A stretch of 64,000 nucleotides of DNA from Gossypium raimondii (taxonomy: Eukaryota > Streptophyta > Magnoliopsida > Malvales > Malvaceae): contig NC_068576.1 in the NCBI RefSeq assembly GCF_025698545.1, forward strand, positions 56,456,094 through 56,520,093. The letters are read 5' to 3'. The notes under the pieces are model-generated. The model worked only from the letters and a program-made list of their open reading frames with translations, was not told the origin of the DNA and made no database searches. Positions 51,900 to 63,516 of this stretch are shown here, piece after piece. The translations under genes and the position numbers were made by a program. Within the stretch, counting starts at the first letter, position 1. Each line of letters opens with the position of its first letter.

Positions 51900-52960
51900 A
51901 TAGAATGAGCATTTCCAAATAAGACCTCAAGCTACGGCTTCACAACCCAGCGCCGTGGTGCTGACCCAAAACAGCAAGTGGTGCCCCAACCCAACAACCA
52001 ACACCTCAAGCCCCGTGTCACAATGCCATTTCACCAAGTTGCGATGTCGTTGTTCCTGTATTGTGGGTTCGTTTATTGTTTTAAAACTGAGATACAAGGC
52101 TACTTTCGTTCTTTTCGAGTATTTAAGTCTAAATTAAGTTTGTAACCTTAGTTGGAAGTCAACTAAAATTCCATAACTCTATAAATAGGATCTTAGAAAA
52201 GAGACGAATCATCTTTGCTCTCAATTTTGATTCAATTTATGTTTTATTTTCCCATGGATTATTGAACTCCTCTTTTCTAATTGAAGCAATATTCGAAATT
52301 TGATTCTATAAACTTGTGAGATCAAATTGCTCTTAATCTTTCTTTGTTCTTTAGTATTTGTGTGTCTTCTAGTTTAATTATAATCGTTCGGGTTTGTTAA
52401 ATATTCAATCGGTATTTGATAACTTAGAATGATTGCTTTGTCAATTAGATAATTAATCGATCGACTGATTTCTAAAATTTCTTATGATTGCATGATTATT
52501 TATGTAGTGTAGGCATGCAATCTAACTTAAATAAATCTTAATTATGCATTTGCTGGTTAGAATTGTATTTCTTTCGTTCTCAAGGCTATTGATAAATTTA
52601 ATTCTGACGATTATTGTAGGATTGTTTTATAATAAGAAAAGGATTGTTTTATAATAAGAAAAGCAATTAATGGCGATTGTCTTGATTATCGAGAAGGTAA
52701 GAGATTAGGTTACCATGTGATCGTCAATAACTATAATTGATTTATTAAAAAATATTAAAATTCATCTTTGTATTAACGATCAAACCTTTGAACCAAACGA
52801 AAAATTTACTTTAACTAGAGTTTTCCTCATTATTATTTTTTATATATTTTTTTACTTTGTTTTGCTTCTAATTTTAGTTTTTAATTCTAAACCCATTATT
52901 TATTTTAATTTTACTTGTTTGTTAAATAAATAAAATTATCATCGATCTCTATGTGCGTGT
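51900..52960 (+). mobile_element. Possible LTR remnant with TATA promoter
   Basis: A CTATAAATAGG TATA-like sequence at about 52179 is preceded by a GC-richer stretch (51930-52080) and followed by T-rich leader-like sequence without any reading frame, an arrangement like the U3-R region of an LTR. I could not find TG/CA ends, a primer-binding site or a target duplication, so this is tentative. Confidence 0.25.
52617..52662. repeat. 22-bp tandem duplication
   Basis: GGATTGTTTTATAATAAGAA followed by AA occurs twice in direct succession. Confidence 0.85.
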
Positions 52961-53465
52961 CGCTTTTCTACTAATTCATCTTTTTCAAGTAGGCTTTATT
53001 TTTACGACTTCAACAATCATACATTTAAACACTATATGTAACACACTCTTCTAAGATTATATCATATCTTCACCTAAAATTTATATAAATTTTTCATTTT
53101 CAAGTTCAATTATTAAAATGAATTAATTTGTCAAGTTCAGTGTCAACGTAAATAAAAAAAATACAATTATCAAATTAGACCTAGTTGCTAAATTCAAGAA
53201 TTTAATTTCAAATAAAAAATTATGTTAAAATTTATTTTAATACAAATTAAGAACTATAAGCTTATTTAAACAGGTTAAAAAGAACAACATTTTTTTTTTT
53301 TTTGCTTAAATATGTTCAATTATAATCACTCATCGGGCATCCAGACATCAAGGCTCGTAAGTCCACCGAACCCGAACAAAGATCATTGTCAACCGAGCCC
53401 GCGCTTTAATGGAAGGAGATAGAGGTCCTGGTACTCTCAGAGAGTGCCAATCCTACCTCAAATCT

Positions 53466-53963
53466 CCCCCATTTAATAATCTTATCATAAACTCCGAGTC
53501 AATTTAATTCAATTCTAAGTCAGCAACTGCAGTATCTATGCATGTTTTCTTTTTACCATCATGATTCATGCATGAGTCATTTTACATGCAAGGTTCATAT
53601 AAAACATCTTGATTTTTACCTCTGGTTTTGGTTGTTGTCAACTTTTCTTTAGATCAACAACTATGACACTGATGTTATCCAAGCTTTTTCGTCCAAGAGC
53701 CAACCGAGTAAGCAATTTAATTCAATAGTCTTATCATAAAATCCGAGTCAATTTAATTCAATTCTAAGTCAGCAACTGCAGTATCTATGCATGTTTTCTT
53801 TTTACCATCATGATTCATGCATGAGTCATTTTACATGCAAGGTTCATATAAAACATCTTGGTTTTTACCTCTGGTTTTGGTTGTTGTCAACTTTTCTTTA
53901 GATCAACAACTATGACACTGATGTTATCCAAGCTTTTTCGTCCAAGAGCCAACCGAGTAAGCA
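53466..53963. repeat. 249-bp tandem duplication of the AHG1 3' end
   Basis: Two adjacent units (about 53466-53714 and 53715-53963) match almost base for base: CTTATCATAA at 53481 and again at 53730, CAGCAACTGCAGTATCTATG in both, and TTGTTGTCAACTTTTCTTTA in both. The right unit contains the true last 77 coding bases of AHG1; the left unit carries a duplicated, disconnected copy of them (53638-53714). Confidence 0.93.
53638..53714 (-). pseudogene. Duplicated last 77 coding bases of AHG1
   Basis: This stub has the same sequence as the end of the AHG1 frame ([13 protein letters not shown] and stop) but is not connected to any exon. It ends at the tandem-duplication breakpoint after GAGTAAGCA. 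It lies downstream of the real stop, so it would be in or beyond the 3' UTR of the transcript and not translated. Confidence 0.85.
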
Positions 53964-56754
53964 GTGCAGCGGCGAGTACACTGCGAGAAGGGTATAATGC
54001 TTCAGTCCCTTCATCTTTTTGGTTTGATCGTCCTGCGTTGAATACACTGTTGTTTCCTTCTTTAAGACATTCATGTGCAACCTCGCAAGCCAAGTCGCTA
54101 GATAGGACATCCCATAAACCATCACTTGCAAGGATTAAGCACTCGTCTTCTGGTTGTCTCTTTGTGAATGTTATCTCGGGTTCTGATGATACAATCGGTT
54201 TTAGGTATTTGTCACCTGCTCAGAATCATAAAAGGTTAAAAAGAGTAAGCATCCATGGCATCACTATTTGATACCAGAGCACGGGCAAATAAAATCCAAT
54301 GGTGCTTTCGTCTTTTGTGTTAAACAAATCGTCTTGAACTTTGGGATCGAAAAATTAGCCACCTCCAACATGGTTATAGCTATGACCTAATGTGTTTCTT
54401 ATGGAAGTACGAGGACATTATCATCATCAACTCTCAACAACAACGCATTACAGAATCAACTTTGAATGCAAATCCAGTAATGACTCCACAATTGTAAGAT
54501 CATTAAAAATATCTTTTATTTGAAAATGGAACCTAAATCGTATGCTTCGGTTGGTTTTAAGGTATGTAACAAGTTTGACACTCTCCAGCACTGAGAACAG
54601 AGAAAAAGTGAAGCAAATAAAGGAAAAAAATACTGCAATGCCTTCCACAACAATTAATGGTGATAGAATGTACCCGGATGAGGAAGAAATCCAATTACAC
54701 ATAAAGATATATTGCAATGCAATACCCCATTTTTATAGAAGCCATACCTTCCGCAACAATTAATGTTAATACGAGTAAAGCATAAATCGGAATGATAATA
54801 AATGGTGAATACACTTGGCAGGTACTTATATTATAGAGACTGGATCAAGTCAGTCCCTCGACGATTAAATGGATAAATTTAATCATTATACTATTAAAAA
54901 GAATCAACTAAGACCAGGTTTCAATATTGTTAACAATTACTGTTCAAAAATATGGATTATTGTTTAAGAGAGGTAGTATTTTGAAAGCCAGTTATGATTC
55001 TACAAATTGATTCTTTTGTTTGGAATTGAATGGTAAATGAAGAAATAAATTTCATGTCATTTTTAAACCATAAATGTGAGCCTTTATTAGATTTTTTTAA
55101 TAGTATTAAATTAGCGATTAATTTGATATAATCTGTATAACATAGATTTCAAGGATAATAAACTGTTAAATCTAGAGAGAAAAAAAGCTTACCTATTGCC
55201 CTGGACATCGCAAGAATGCCTTCAACTCGTGCTCCATTTACAAAGATAACCCGACCTCCAGCAGCTTCAATCCGTGCAAGTTCATCTGGTCTGTCAGGCT
55301 GAAAAAGCGAAACCAATGTAGACAATATGATCAAATAGTACTTTATTTTATTGGAAGAGAAAAAAAAAGAATACGAAAACAATAGTTTTATGTTTAAAAA
55401 TGTCAATAAAGAATTTCATCAATTGAAAAGACAAACACCTGTTCAGAGAATATCTTATTAATTAGTATTATCGACTACAGCTAGTTAATATCTTTTAGTT
55501 ATACTCTTATAAAAGAATCAATAAACTAAAGATTTCTTAATATAAATCACAAATTTAAAAAAGTTAAAAGTATATATAACATTCCAATAAGATTATAAAA
55601 AAAGGTCAAAAGTGATAACTTATTTGGCAGTTTATAATATTTGATTGTTTTTCTAAGTACCAGATGTCAGCGAAATGTTGGGGATTGCCCACACACCATC
55701 AAAGCTCGAAGACAATGGCAAAAAAAACAAAAAGCGAACCTTATGATCGAAACTTAGGGGTATTGCCTTCCCGCCGCGATAGAGGACGGCACGTGAATCA
55801 CCGCAATTGGCGACGACGATGTGCTCCGGCGTTAACAAGGCTACCACGGCGGTTGATCCACCGAGGGCCACCTCCATCGAGTGGCATCCACAATGGTGTC
55901 CCACGCTCCCGCACGTGTTTGTCGCCACCGCATCCATTCTCTCAAAGCTCCTTTTCATTGCGCTTCGCCACCTCTTTTCACGCTCCTCCTCCGCCGCCGC
56001 TTGTGAGCTGCCGTCTCTCCCGCGCTCGCTCTCTCTCGTGCAACCCACGCGCATCAATTCTTCCTCTACGAACACGTGCATCTTTTCCCTGCACAGTGCT
56101 GCAACCTGCAGAGGGAAAAAAAGATATTAGAAAGCTATATCCAGAAATCAGATTGTAAAATGACAAATTTACCCCTACGATAAACCTGCCCATCTCTGCT
56201 GCTATTGACAAAAAAGAGCAAGCGAGCGCCATTTTTTAATCTGGAACCTTCCTTTTATTTTCAAAATTCTTTAATTTAAAAAATTAAATATTAATATATT
56301 AAAGCTTTACATGAGGGCCACCATGACCGTCATAAACAGCGAAGAAATGAACAGGTCTCCGATGATTAATATCAGGCCGGCAGAGTTCAGTCCGAACAGA
56401 AATAGCATCCTCCATCTCACGTGATCTCCCGGAAATCGACATAGTTCCGTAAACCGGCCCGTTATTCAATTCCGCTCTCGACTTCCCGCCCATAGATTCC
56501 TCCTCGCCAGAAGAACTATGCGTACTGTTAGTCACTAACAGATCGCCGGCTTCCAGCACATGTAGCCGCTTCCCTTCACGACCGCAATCTGAACTCTCCG
56601 CAGGATCCTCCGTTTGGCCCAGACTCCGTAACGCTCCCGATGCCGAGACAGCAGCATGCCTCCTCATCTCAATCCTTCTTCGCCGTCGTTGCCGGCACTT
56701 CGCCGGCGTATCTTCATCTTCATCACTCAGCATTCTCCTATAAACCTCCGTCAT
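53887..56754 (-). CDS. AHG1: Protein phosphatase 2C, clade A, AHG1-type
   Basis: Mg/Mn-dependent Ser/Thr phosphatase acting negatively in ABA signalling; AHG1 is known from seeds. Four exons, 56311-56754, 55740-56105, 55193-55298 and 53887-54215, give 414 residues (Arabidopsis AHG1 is about the same). I start at ATG of MTEVYRRML; the upstream open frame begins only at TTG. The basic block [14 protein letters not shown] near 19-32 is a candidate nuclear signal. PP2C motifs: EMED (metal Glu115, Asp116), VYDGHGG (Asp142), GGSTAV, GDSRAVL, SDGLWD (Asp337) and DNISV (Asp402). The position of the tryptophan that contacts ABA-bound PYR/PYL receptors in ABI1/HAB1 is Val290 (FVNGARVEG), matching the known receptor-insensitive AHG1 type. 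Four ACGT-core sites lie 290-610 bp upstream. Confidence 0.94.
54835..54925. mobile_element. MITE fragment in AHG1 intron 3
   Basis: CAGTCCCTCGACGATTAAAT, then AATCATTATACTATTAAAAA and GAATCAA, resembles one arm of the inverted-repeat element in PGM intron 3. Only one arm is clear, so this is a remnant. It lies inside the 977-bp intron 54216-55192. Confidence 0.4.
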
Positions 56755-58676
56755 TGAAAATCTCCTCCGCCTAACATTATTCAATAAAAATCCCCCCTTA
56801 ATTTCTCAATCATCACAAAACCAAAATAAAAAAATACAAAGGAAACGAGAAGAACAACAAAGTGTATATTTTCATTTGTTCAAAACTTATTTGAAACGTA
56901 TAATGAAAAAAATGGCAACGTGTAACGTTACGTTTTATTTCTCGTGTAACTTGTAAGCCTTCTACTGGGTAAAGCCAGCTTCATGCGAAACTGCCCTTGT
57001 TGCCCGAAACACTACCCATTACCAACCACTATTTGTTTCCCTCATGACACGTGCATAACCCAGAAGCACTTTATCTTCCCGTTGAAACGTTAATTTCATG
57101 TCTAGTCAATTTCGCGTATCGCGATATATTTGGGGGAAAATAACGTTTGCTTCGATACTGGAGAGGGTGACACGTATAAGGGAAGTTCCTATAAGTGGCG
57201 GCCCCGACCTGTTCGAAATAAAGCAAGTAGGGGTGCTGAAAATTTGACACGTGTATATTAATAAAAGTTAGCGGGATGGGCCCTCATGGAATACGTTTTC
57301 ACTTTCAAATGTTCTTTTCATTTTTCTCTCTCCTGAAATTGCGCGACATCGACACACGTGGCGGAATGTGAAGAAACCAGCGCCGCGCAGGTGGCATGGT
57401 GTGGTCCATCCTTGACAGGTTGAGAGAAAAGGAAGTGTCGTCGACTGCGGCCGGCAAAGCTATTTCCGTCAAGGGATTTTTTTTTTTGGTTTATATTTGT
57501 TTATCGAATTTAAAATATTAAGAAATTATATGATTCAACTTTCCAGCTAAGTGAATTTTAGTGTTTATATTTTTATTCATTTTAACAATTGAATTTGATA
57601 ATTAAATCAATGTCGATCTTTAAGCTTAAAAAATATAAAAGTTAATATTATAAAATCGTGCCACAACATTGTTTAATAATAAATTTATATAAGTTTTAAG
57701 TGATAACCGATACAATCTTAAAATATCATATTTAATGTTTTAATAATTAGACTGTTGGTTGAACATATCGGACCGTCAAATTTTTATATATCATGCAATT
57801 ATATACATAGGTCTCGACTCTTATTTCGTATATTGTCATAATTGGAGTATAATTCAATTTGTTAGCTTTAGTCTAGATCGTAGTAGTTCTCAGTTCATTT
57901 GTGTTATAATAATTTAATTTTATTTTGTGATTATATGGACAATTCATTTGTGTTGAAATAATTTAATATTTATAATTACTTTCACATATATTTGTACTTT
58001 GAAAAGAAGTTTATCTATGTAGTTGTTATATAATTATTTTTGATATTTATAATTATTTATATTTGTACTCTCACATAAATAATTTAATATTTATAATAAC
58101 ACCTTAAATATCATATAAAATTCATTTAATTTCTTTTGAAAAGAAGTTGGTCTATGTAGTTGTTATATAATTATTTTTGAGAATTTTATATAATTATAAT
58201 ATTGATATTGTTTGTGTGTTTATTTTATGTACAATATAATAATTAATATTTATTTTACTTACTTTGTATTTAAAATGTGTTTATATTTTATTATTAATAA
58301 TTAAATATATAATTTTTATGTAGAATTATATGTACACAAAATGTTCAATTATATTTTTATAAATATGCTTATAAAAATATTATTTAATATTTGTGAATAA
58401 ATTCATTAAACATTTACGAATAAGTTAATTTAATTAAAATGTATTTTTAAATGCAAATAATTTTAAATAAAAAATTCAAATACACTTGAAGTTTTCGTAA
58501 TTTTCATTGTTTAATTTTATTTCGATTTTCGAAAAAAACGACTTTTAATGGTTAATATTTTAAAAAGTTACAAAGTATTTTTTTTAAATGCCAAATTTAA
58601 TCAAATAATTTAAATAATTTAATAAAAGAAGGGAAAATCTCAACATAGACACCCCCCATTCAATCAAGTTTATTTA
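56755..58676. other. Intergenic upstream of AHG1
   Basis: 56755-57480 is the promoter of AHG1 and is less AT-rich than the rest. From 57490 to 58676 the sequence is very AT-rich with several short repeats of TTTATAATTATTT-like words and no gene. Confidence 0.55.
57048..57360. promoter_or_regulatory. Cluster of ACGT-core (ABRE/G-box) sites upstream of AHG1
   Basis: CACGTG occurs at 57048-57053, 57248-57253 and 57355-57360, and CACGTA at 57171-57176, each within a GACACGT or ACACGTG context typical of ABA-responsive elements bound by ABI5/ABF-type bZIP factors. The start codon is at 56754. Four cores in about 310 bases is well above what this AT-rich DNA would give by chance, and AHG1 belongs to a gene class that is ABA-induced. 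Confidence 0.65.
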
Positions 58677-58828
58677 GGGTGGGTTTGAATGGGCGGTTGG
58701 GTGCGGTGCGGTGCGTTTAGTTTACTTTTTGTCTCACGCTACAGTGTCACTACAGTATCTAATCTCACCGTCACTGCAATTTTTACACTAACCACAGATA
58801 AACGCACCGCCCATCCAAACCACCCTTT
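58674..58828. mobile_element. Tourist/PIF-Harbinger-type MITE, copy 2
   Basis: A 149-bp element (58677-58825) with ends GGGTGGGTTTGAATGGGCGG and CGCCCATCCAAACCACCC, same orientation and about 90% similar to copy 1 at 43382-43531. Flanks are TTA on the left and TTT on the right, a target duplication with one change. Confidence 0.88.
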
Positions 58829-59279
58829 CTGTCATATTTTCGACCAGAAATTGCATGTGACTTTTTCCCTATACGGTTTGCAAGATTTTCAACATTGTCG
58901 GGAAACGTGAAGTTGGAAGTACATAAAAACCCGGGCGGGATTGGGAACACGTGTTAACCATGTGGGAGTGCTGTCATACATAAATCGGTGACCAACGGGT
59001 CCACTGATTATGTCGTTAGCGCCTTTTTTCTTACCCATTGGATGAAAGCATGAGCTGTAAATTGGACACGTGGTAGCGTGAGGTTTATTTTTTCTTTGAT
59101 CGAAGTGGTAGCGTGAGTTGGAGTGTGAAATTGGTCAATAAAATTTGGCATGTGGAGACACGTCATACGTCCCTTTTTCATTTCAAATCAATTCAACATG
59201 ATCAATTTATCTAAAATTTAAGAAATTTAATTTTAACGTTTTTTAATTAAATTATGACTTAACCCAAAATTAAAACAGC

Positions 59280-59690
59280 ATTTTTAAGTAAGCTCTATAA
59301 ATTAGTGGTAATTTTATATTTTAATTTAAAAAGTTACAAAATGATGATTTAATTATTTAAAATTTTTATTTAAGTCACTTAGTTGTTAAGTTTTTTTATA
59401 AGTTCGACTAGTAATTTCTGAGCGATGATTTAAAAATCAATGCAATGGATCAGTACCTATCGACGAGTAAAATAGCATAACTTAGATTCAAGTTGATCTG
59501 ACGGTGAGTGTCGAATATTTGGGAAAAAAGTTGTTCGGATTCTGATTCGCAGATTCGTGGCGCTCAAAACTGTTTCATGAAAAAAAATCGAATTGTAAGA
59601 GAGAAGGGAAAAAGAGTTTTTCAATTGGTGCGAGCGGTGTAAACAAAAAAATTCATATAACAATTATTTTAACAGTCTAATAACTTAAAT
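59280..59690. mobile_element. Inverted-repeat element, family A copy 3 (reverse orientation)
   Basis: Read on the minus strand it carries the same landmarks as copies 1 and 2: CACCAATTGAAAAACTCTTT, CATGAAACAGTTTTGAG, GAATCTGCGAATCAGAATCC, and CGTCGATAGGTACTGATCCA. The terminal inverted repeats are degraded. Confidence 0.65.
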
Positions 59691-61369
59691 AAACTAATAG
59701 TTAACCTTCGAGAATAATCTTAATCATTAAACACATTAATTAGAAAATATGAGATGGAATTTACTTGCTAATTTTAGTATTAAAGTTTTAACGTCATTGT
59801 CTTTAGTATTTAAAATTTTAATTTTTCGAAATTTAAAATCAATTTTAATAGAAATGAAGCAAATAAAGCTTAAATAATTATTTAAAAGACTTTTATATTT
59901 TTAAAAAAATTACAGTATTGTTTTCTCTTAAAGAGTGATACCATCGTATCAGATAACATTTACAATAAATGTGCCGTAATGATAGAATCTGAATAAAATC
60001 TATTTATTTTTATAATCTAAAAATCACTTTAAACAATCAAACTTTTATTGAAAAATATTAGAAAAATAAATGCATTCATACATTGATGATAATGTCAAAT
60101 TGTGTGGTTCTTGTTCTTGCTTTTTGCCAATGGGATTTCTTGAATGTTAATGTCACAACAATCATAATTCAAAACAATGAATCTAAAAATAATAATAATC
60201 AGAATTTAAGGACTCAATTGGATTGAGTGGTCCAATCGATTGAGTTGAGACTTTAATGTATTATTCGTAAGTCCAATAAAATTATTGAATTAGATTTTCA
60301 ATACACCAATAAAAATCAACTAAATTGAGTCAAAAAAAGACCTAATAATTCAACATATGGCCATTCATGTTATCTTGTATGGTATGAATAAGATCAATAA
60401 TATGCCTCAAAAACAAAAATCAATAATAATGCTAATAAAGTGGTCTAGATACATATACTTTTGTGATAAAGTATAGCATGAGTTGAAATGTAATATGGTA
60501 TGTGTTGCTAATAGAAGAAAATTTTGCTCATAAATAATAGATATGAAAAGTTCTAGTAAAAATTTAATTCTATTTGCTTGATTTTCTTTATTTTATTTCG
60601 TGGTATTGTGAGTTTTCACGCTACTCATTGTTCGTCTTTTTCTCTCTCTCATTAATGTTTTTTATTTTTTTTTCTCCTCATTAATTCAACGTGCATTCTT
60701 TTTTTTTTCAATTTACAGATCTATTTTGTGGTATTTTTGTTGTCTTCACAAGCTATGATGGATATATTGCGGTACTTGTTGATGCTGAACCTCCATTAGC
60801 CACCAATAATTTCATTTGGAAAGTGGGTTGATTGTAGATATTCAAATGGTGGCTCTTCATTGACTTCTTAACATGTTTCTATTTTGAGAGTATTTTGAAA
60901 TAATAAATAATTTCATGAGTCGGTTTGAACCCGTGTTATCTTATGCTATATATTATTTTTAACAAGTCTTCGCTTTTGGAGATTTTTGTCTTGTCTTGTA
61001 TAAGTTTTTTAGTTCTGCTTTTACAAATGATTTGAGGGATAGTTTTATTATTGTCCTCTCCTATTTGGTTGATATTTGATTCTTTTGTTGATTTGTCCTC
61101 CACTTTGGATCATCCGAGGTCAATTTTTTTTATCTTGATAGGTGGTTGCAATCATTCCAGATATATCGTTCATGAGTTGTGGCAGAATCTATTGTCAACG
61201 TGCCGTAATATTCTATTGAGCTAAGGCCGAAGCCTTTGTCATGTTGGTAGAGCTTGTCCTTCATCGTCAACAACAGGATCTAAAATTGGAAAAATATATG
61301 AATTTAAATTTAAATATAACACTAGAGCAATGAATTATTAAAGAGTAATCACTTTCACTAATTTTTATA

Positions 61370-61848
61370 GAGTTAATTTCATCAAACATTCCTAAATTAT
61401 GATTTTCGTTTTTGTTTGGTTCTCAAATTTCAAAATATTCTAATTACATCCTTAAATTATCAATGTTATATCAAATTGGTCCTTCTATTGTTGAAATCGT
61501 TAGTTTAACCATTTAATATGATATAATTTAAAATAAAATTTTAAAGAAAAGTAAAAGCGTTCTTGTGTAACTTTTAAAATTAAAAGTAAAAATAAAATAA
61601 AATCGAAAAAGAGAGTGAACAATAGTTTATGTAAATGCTTGAAAACCTCAAAATCAAGAATTTTACAATATTCATTTTTCTTTAAAATTTTCATATTAAG
61701 TTATGTCACGTAAAATCGATATCCCATTTAACAATTAATTTAACAATTTTAGTAACATAATGACCTTATTGATATAATATTGATAGTTTAGGGACCAAAT
61801 TAAAGTGAAAATTTTAATTTGGAGATGTTTGTGTAATTAATTCATTTT
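61370..61848. mobile_element. MITE-like inverted-repeat element, about 480 bp
   Basis: The left end GTTAATTTCATCAAACATTC then CTAAATTATGATTTTCGTTT and the right end in reverse (AATTAATTACACAAACATCT then CCAAATTAAAATTTTCAC) pair over about 55 bases. The centre is AT-rich and the minus open frame inside it (61500-61694) is low complexity. Confidence 0.55.
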
Positions 61849-62261
61849 CATAATAGTTTGTTTTGTTAAACAAATTAATTTTAATAATTTTAATATTTTG
61901 TTAAACACGCGCACAGGAGTTCACTAAAACTTTCTAGGGGGAGTGGCATAACAAGGCTTCTAAGTAATGTGAGACCGAATCCTTTATGAAGCCCAAAATC
62001 TTGTGCCTATAGAAAAATAACCCAACAGCCTCTTCTTTATGCACATACTCGATCTTGAAGGTTGATAACAAATTTAAAAGAGTTTTGGTAAAATTAGGTT
62101 TTCACATTCTATTTAAAATATGAGACAATTTAGAGTTTAAACCTTTAATGTCTAAGTTCGACTTGAGCCAACCCATTTCTAAATTTGTAATATTTTATGT
62201 TATTATCTTTGTGTTGGTGTTTTGTTTCCTTTTTCTACCAAAAGAGCGGTACAGGAACCAA

Positions 62262-62780
62262 ACTTGAATAAACAAACCTTTGTTCATGTTTCGTTTGTTT
62301 ATTTTTAAGTTTGTTCGTAATCGTTAGAAATTTCAAAATTTTCGTTCGTGTTCGTTTATTTAAAATTATACGTGTTTATGTTCATTTACTTAATGCTCAT
62401 GAACATGTTCATTTAAACAATGTTCAAGAACAATATTCATGAACGATAAACAAACAAATAATAAATAAGCATATATATTTAGATATAAAATAGTCAAATA
62501 TAAATATTAATAATCATATTATAAATAAAAAAACATACAAACCAAAATAATGTTATTGATATATGCCAATGGAAAAATAAATATGCTTTAAACGAACATA
62601 AACGAGCTTGTTCATGAATATAAGTGAACTAAACAAGCTTTGTTCATGTTCATGTTTAGCTCATTTAACAAACGAGCCTCAAAACCTTGTTATTGTTCAT
62701 TTATTTAACTTAATGAACAAACAAAAATCGAACTGTTAATGAACTGTTCATCGAACCCTATGTTAATTTACAGCCCTATC
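62262..62780. mobile_element. GTTCATG-rich inverted-repeat element
   Basis: More than ten copies of TTCATG/CATGAA and TTCGTTT/AAACGAA words occur in both orientations over about 500 bases, for example GCTCATGAACATGTTCATTT and GTTCATGTTCATGTTTAGC. Dense subterminal repeats of this kind are typical of hAT-like non-autonomous elements. No reading frame is present and exact ends are not clear. Confidence 0.55.
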
Positions 62781-62811
62781 TGTTGAGAGCCATGTTTGGT
62801 TCACATAGGGG

Positions 62812-63020
62812 GTGCCTCGATTGGTTCAAGTGGTACCATACCCCAAGTATGTTGTCTATAAGTCTTAGGTTGGTGGTTCAAGTCTCCCCGTGCACAAGTT
62901 AGGTTATCCACATAATTGTTATTACGCCTTACATTTACACCTCTCCCGTAAATCTTGCAATTTAAATGAACTATACATGGATCTCGACATTGTTGAGGCT
63001 TGACTAATAGCCCGATAGAC
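62812..63020 (+). mobile_element. Candidate tRNA-derived SINE
   Basis: TGGTTCAAGTGG at 62822-62833 fits the pol III A-box pattern TRGYNNARNNGG, and GTTCAAGTC at 62876-62884 fits the B-box GWTCRANNC, 42 bases apart, as in plant tRNA-derived SINEs. The sequence cannot fold into a full tRNA. I did not find a clean poly(A)/T tail or target duplication, so the 3' end is uncertain. Confidence 0.4.
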
Positions 63021-63516
63021 GAAAAATCAAAAATTTCTCTCTTTGGACCCCTTAATAAATATATTAACATCATACATAAGCCCGACCCGAATTTAACTTA
63101 ACCTAACTCATCACTACGTGAGGACTACTATGGAATAAAACAGGCTGCCCACACCTCCACCAGCAAGGCCCCGTCTCCCCTCATTCTCTAATATTCCCTA
63201 ATTAGGTCAAGATGACACATAGGCTTACATTTTTTTAAACAATATCTCATTATTATAGTATGAAATATTATGAATTACACGTGCCTTGTTCAACTTCATA
63301 CAGTTTGAGAAGGACAATGCAACCCGTGAATGCTGTCACTAAATTCTGTAAAGAAAAACAACAAAAGCTTTCTTCTTTCTTTCATGCTTCACTTTTTTGC
63401 TTGTCATCGAATCTGCAATACCCTCTTTTTGTTTGGTCCCATTATCGTCTTATCATCTTATGCTTTTTCTCTTTTCACCACTTCATTATTAGCAAACAAC
63501 CAAGTCCATAAACTTT
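63021..63516. other. Upstream region of alpha-L-fucosidase
   Basis: Short C-rich patch at 63145-63185 followed by AT-rich and pyrimidine-rich sequence up to the start codon; likely promoter and 5' UTR. Two overlapping open frames (63260-63524) show no domain. Confidence 0.45.

Larger units (their letters stand above)
47562..53465. other. Intergenic between receptor-like kinase and AHG1
   Basis: About 5.9 kb. The first 300 bases are the kinase 5' UTR and promoter, with a (CAA)n-like leader. The remainder is AT-rich with repeats listed separately. The more balanced stretch 49490-49680 (with CACGTG and a TATATATATG) and the open frame at 50902-51102 have no recognisable product. Confidence 0.45.
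58829..62260. other. Intergenic, repeat-rich spacer
   Basis: Further CACGTG sites at 58948-58953 and 59067-59072 and CACGTC at 59159-59164 lie in a less AT-rich patch (58880-59170), more than 2 kb from AHG1. Elements at 59280-59690 and 61370-61848 are listed separately. 60600-61280 is more balanced and has broken open frames that I could not identify. Confidence 0.45.

Noticed and set aside
55664-56158. Plus-strand open frames across AHG1 exon 2
   Set aside because: Antisense to a well-supported exon; the frame is open because of GC-rich, Arg/Ser-biased shadow codons.
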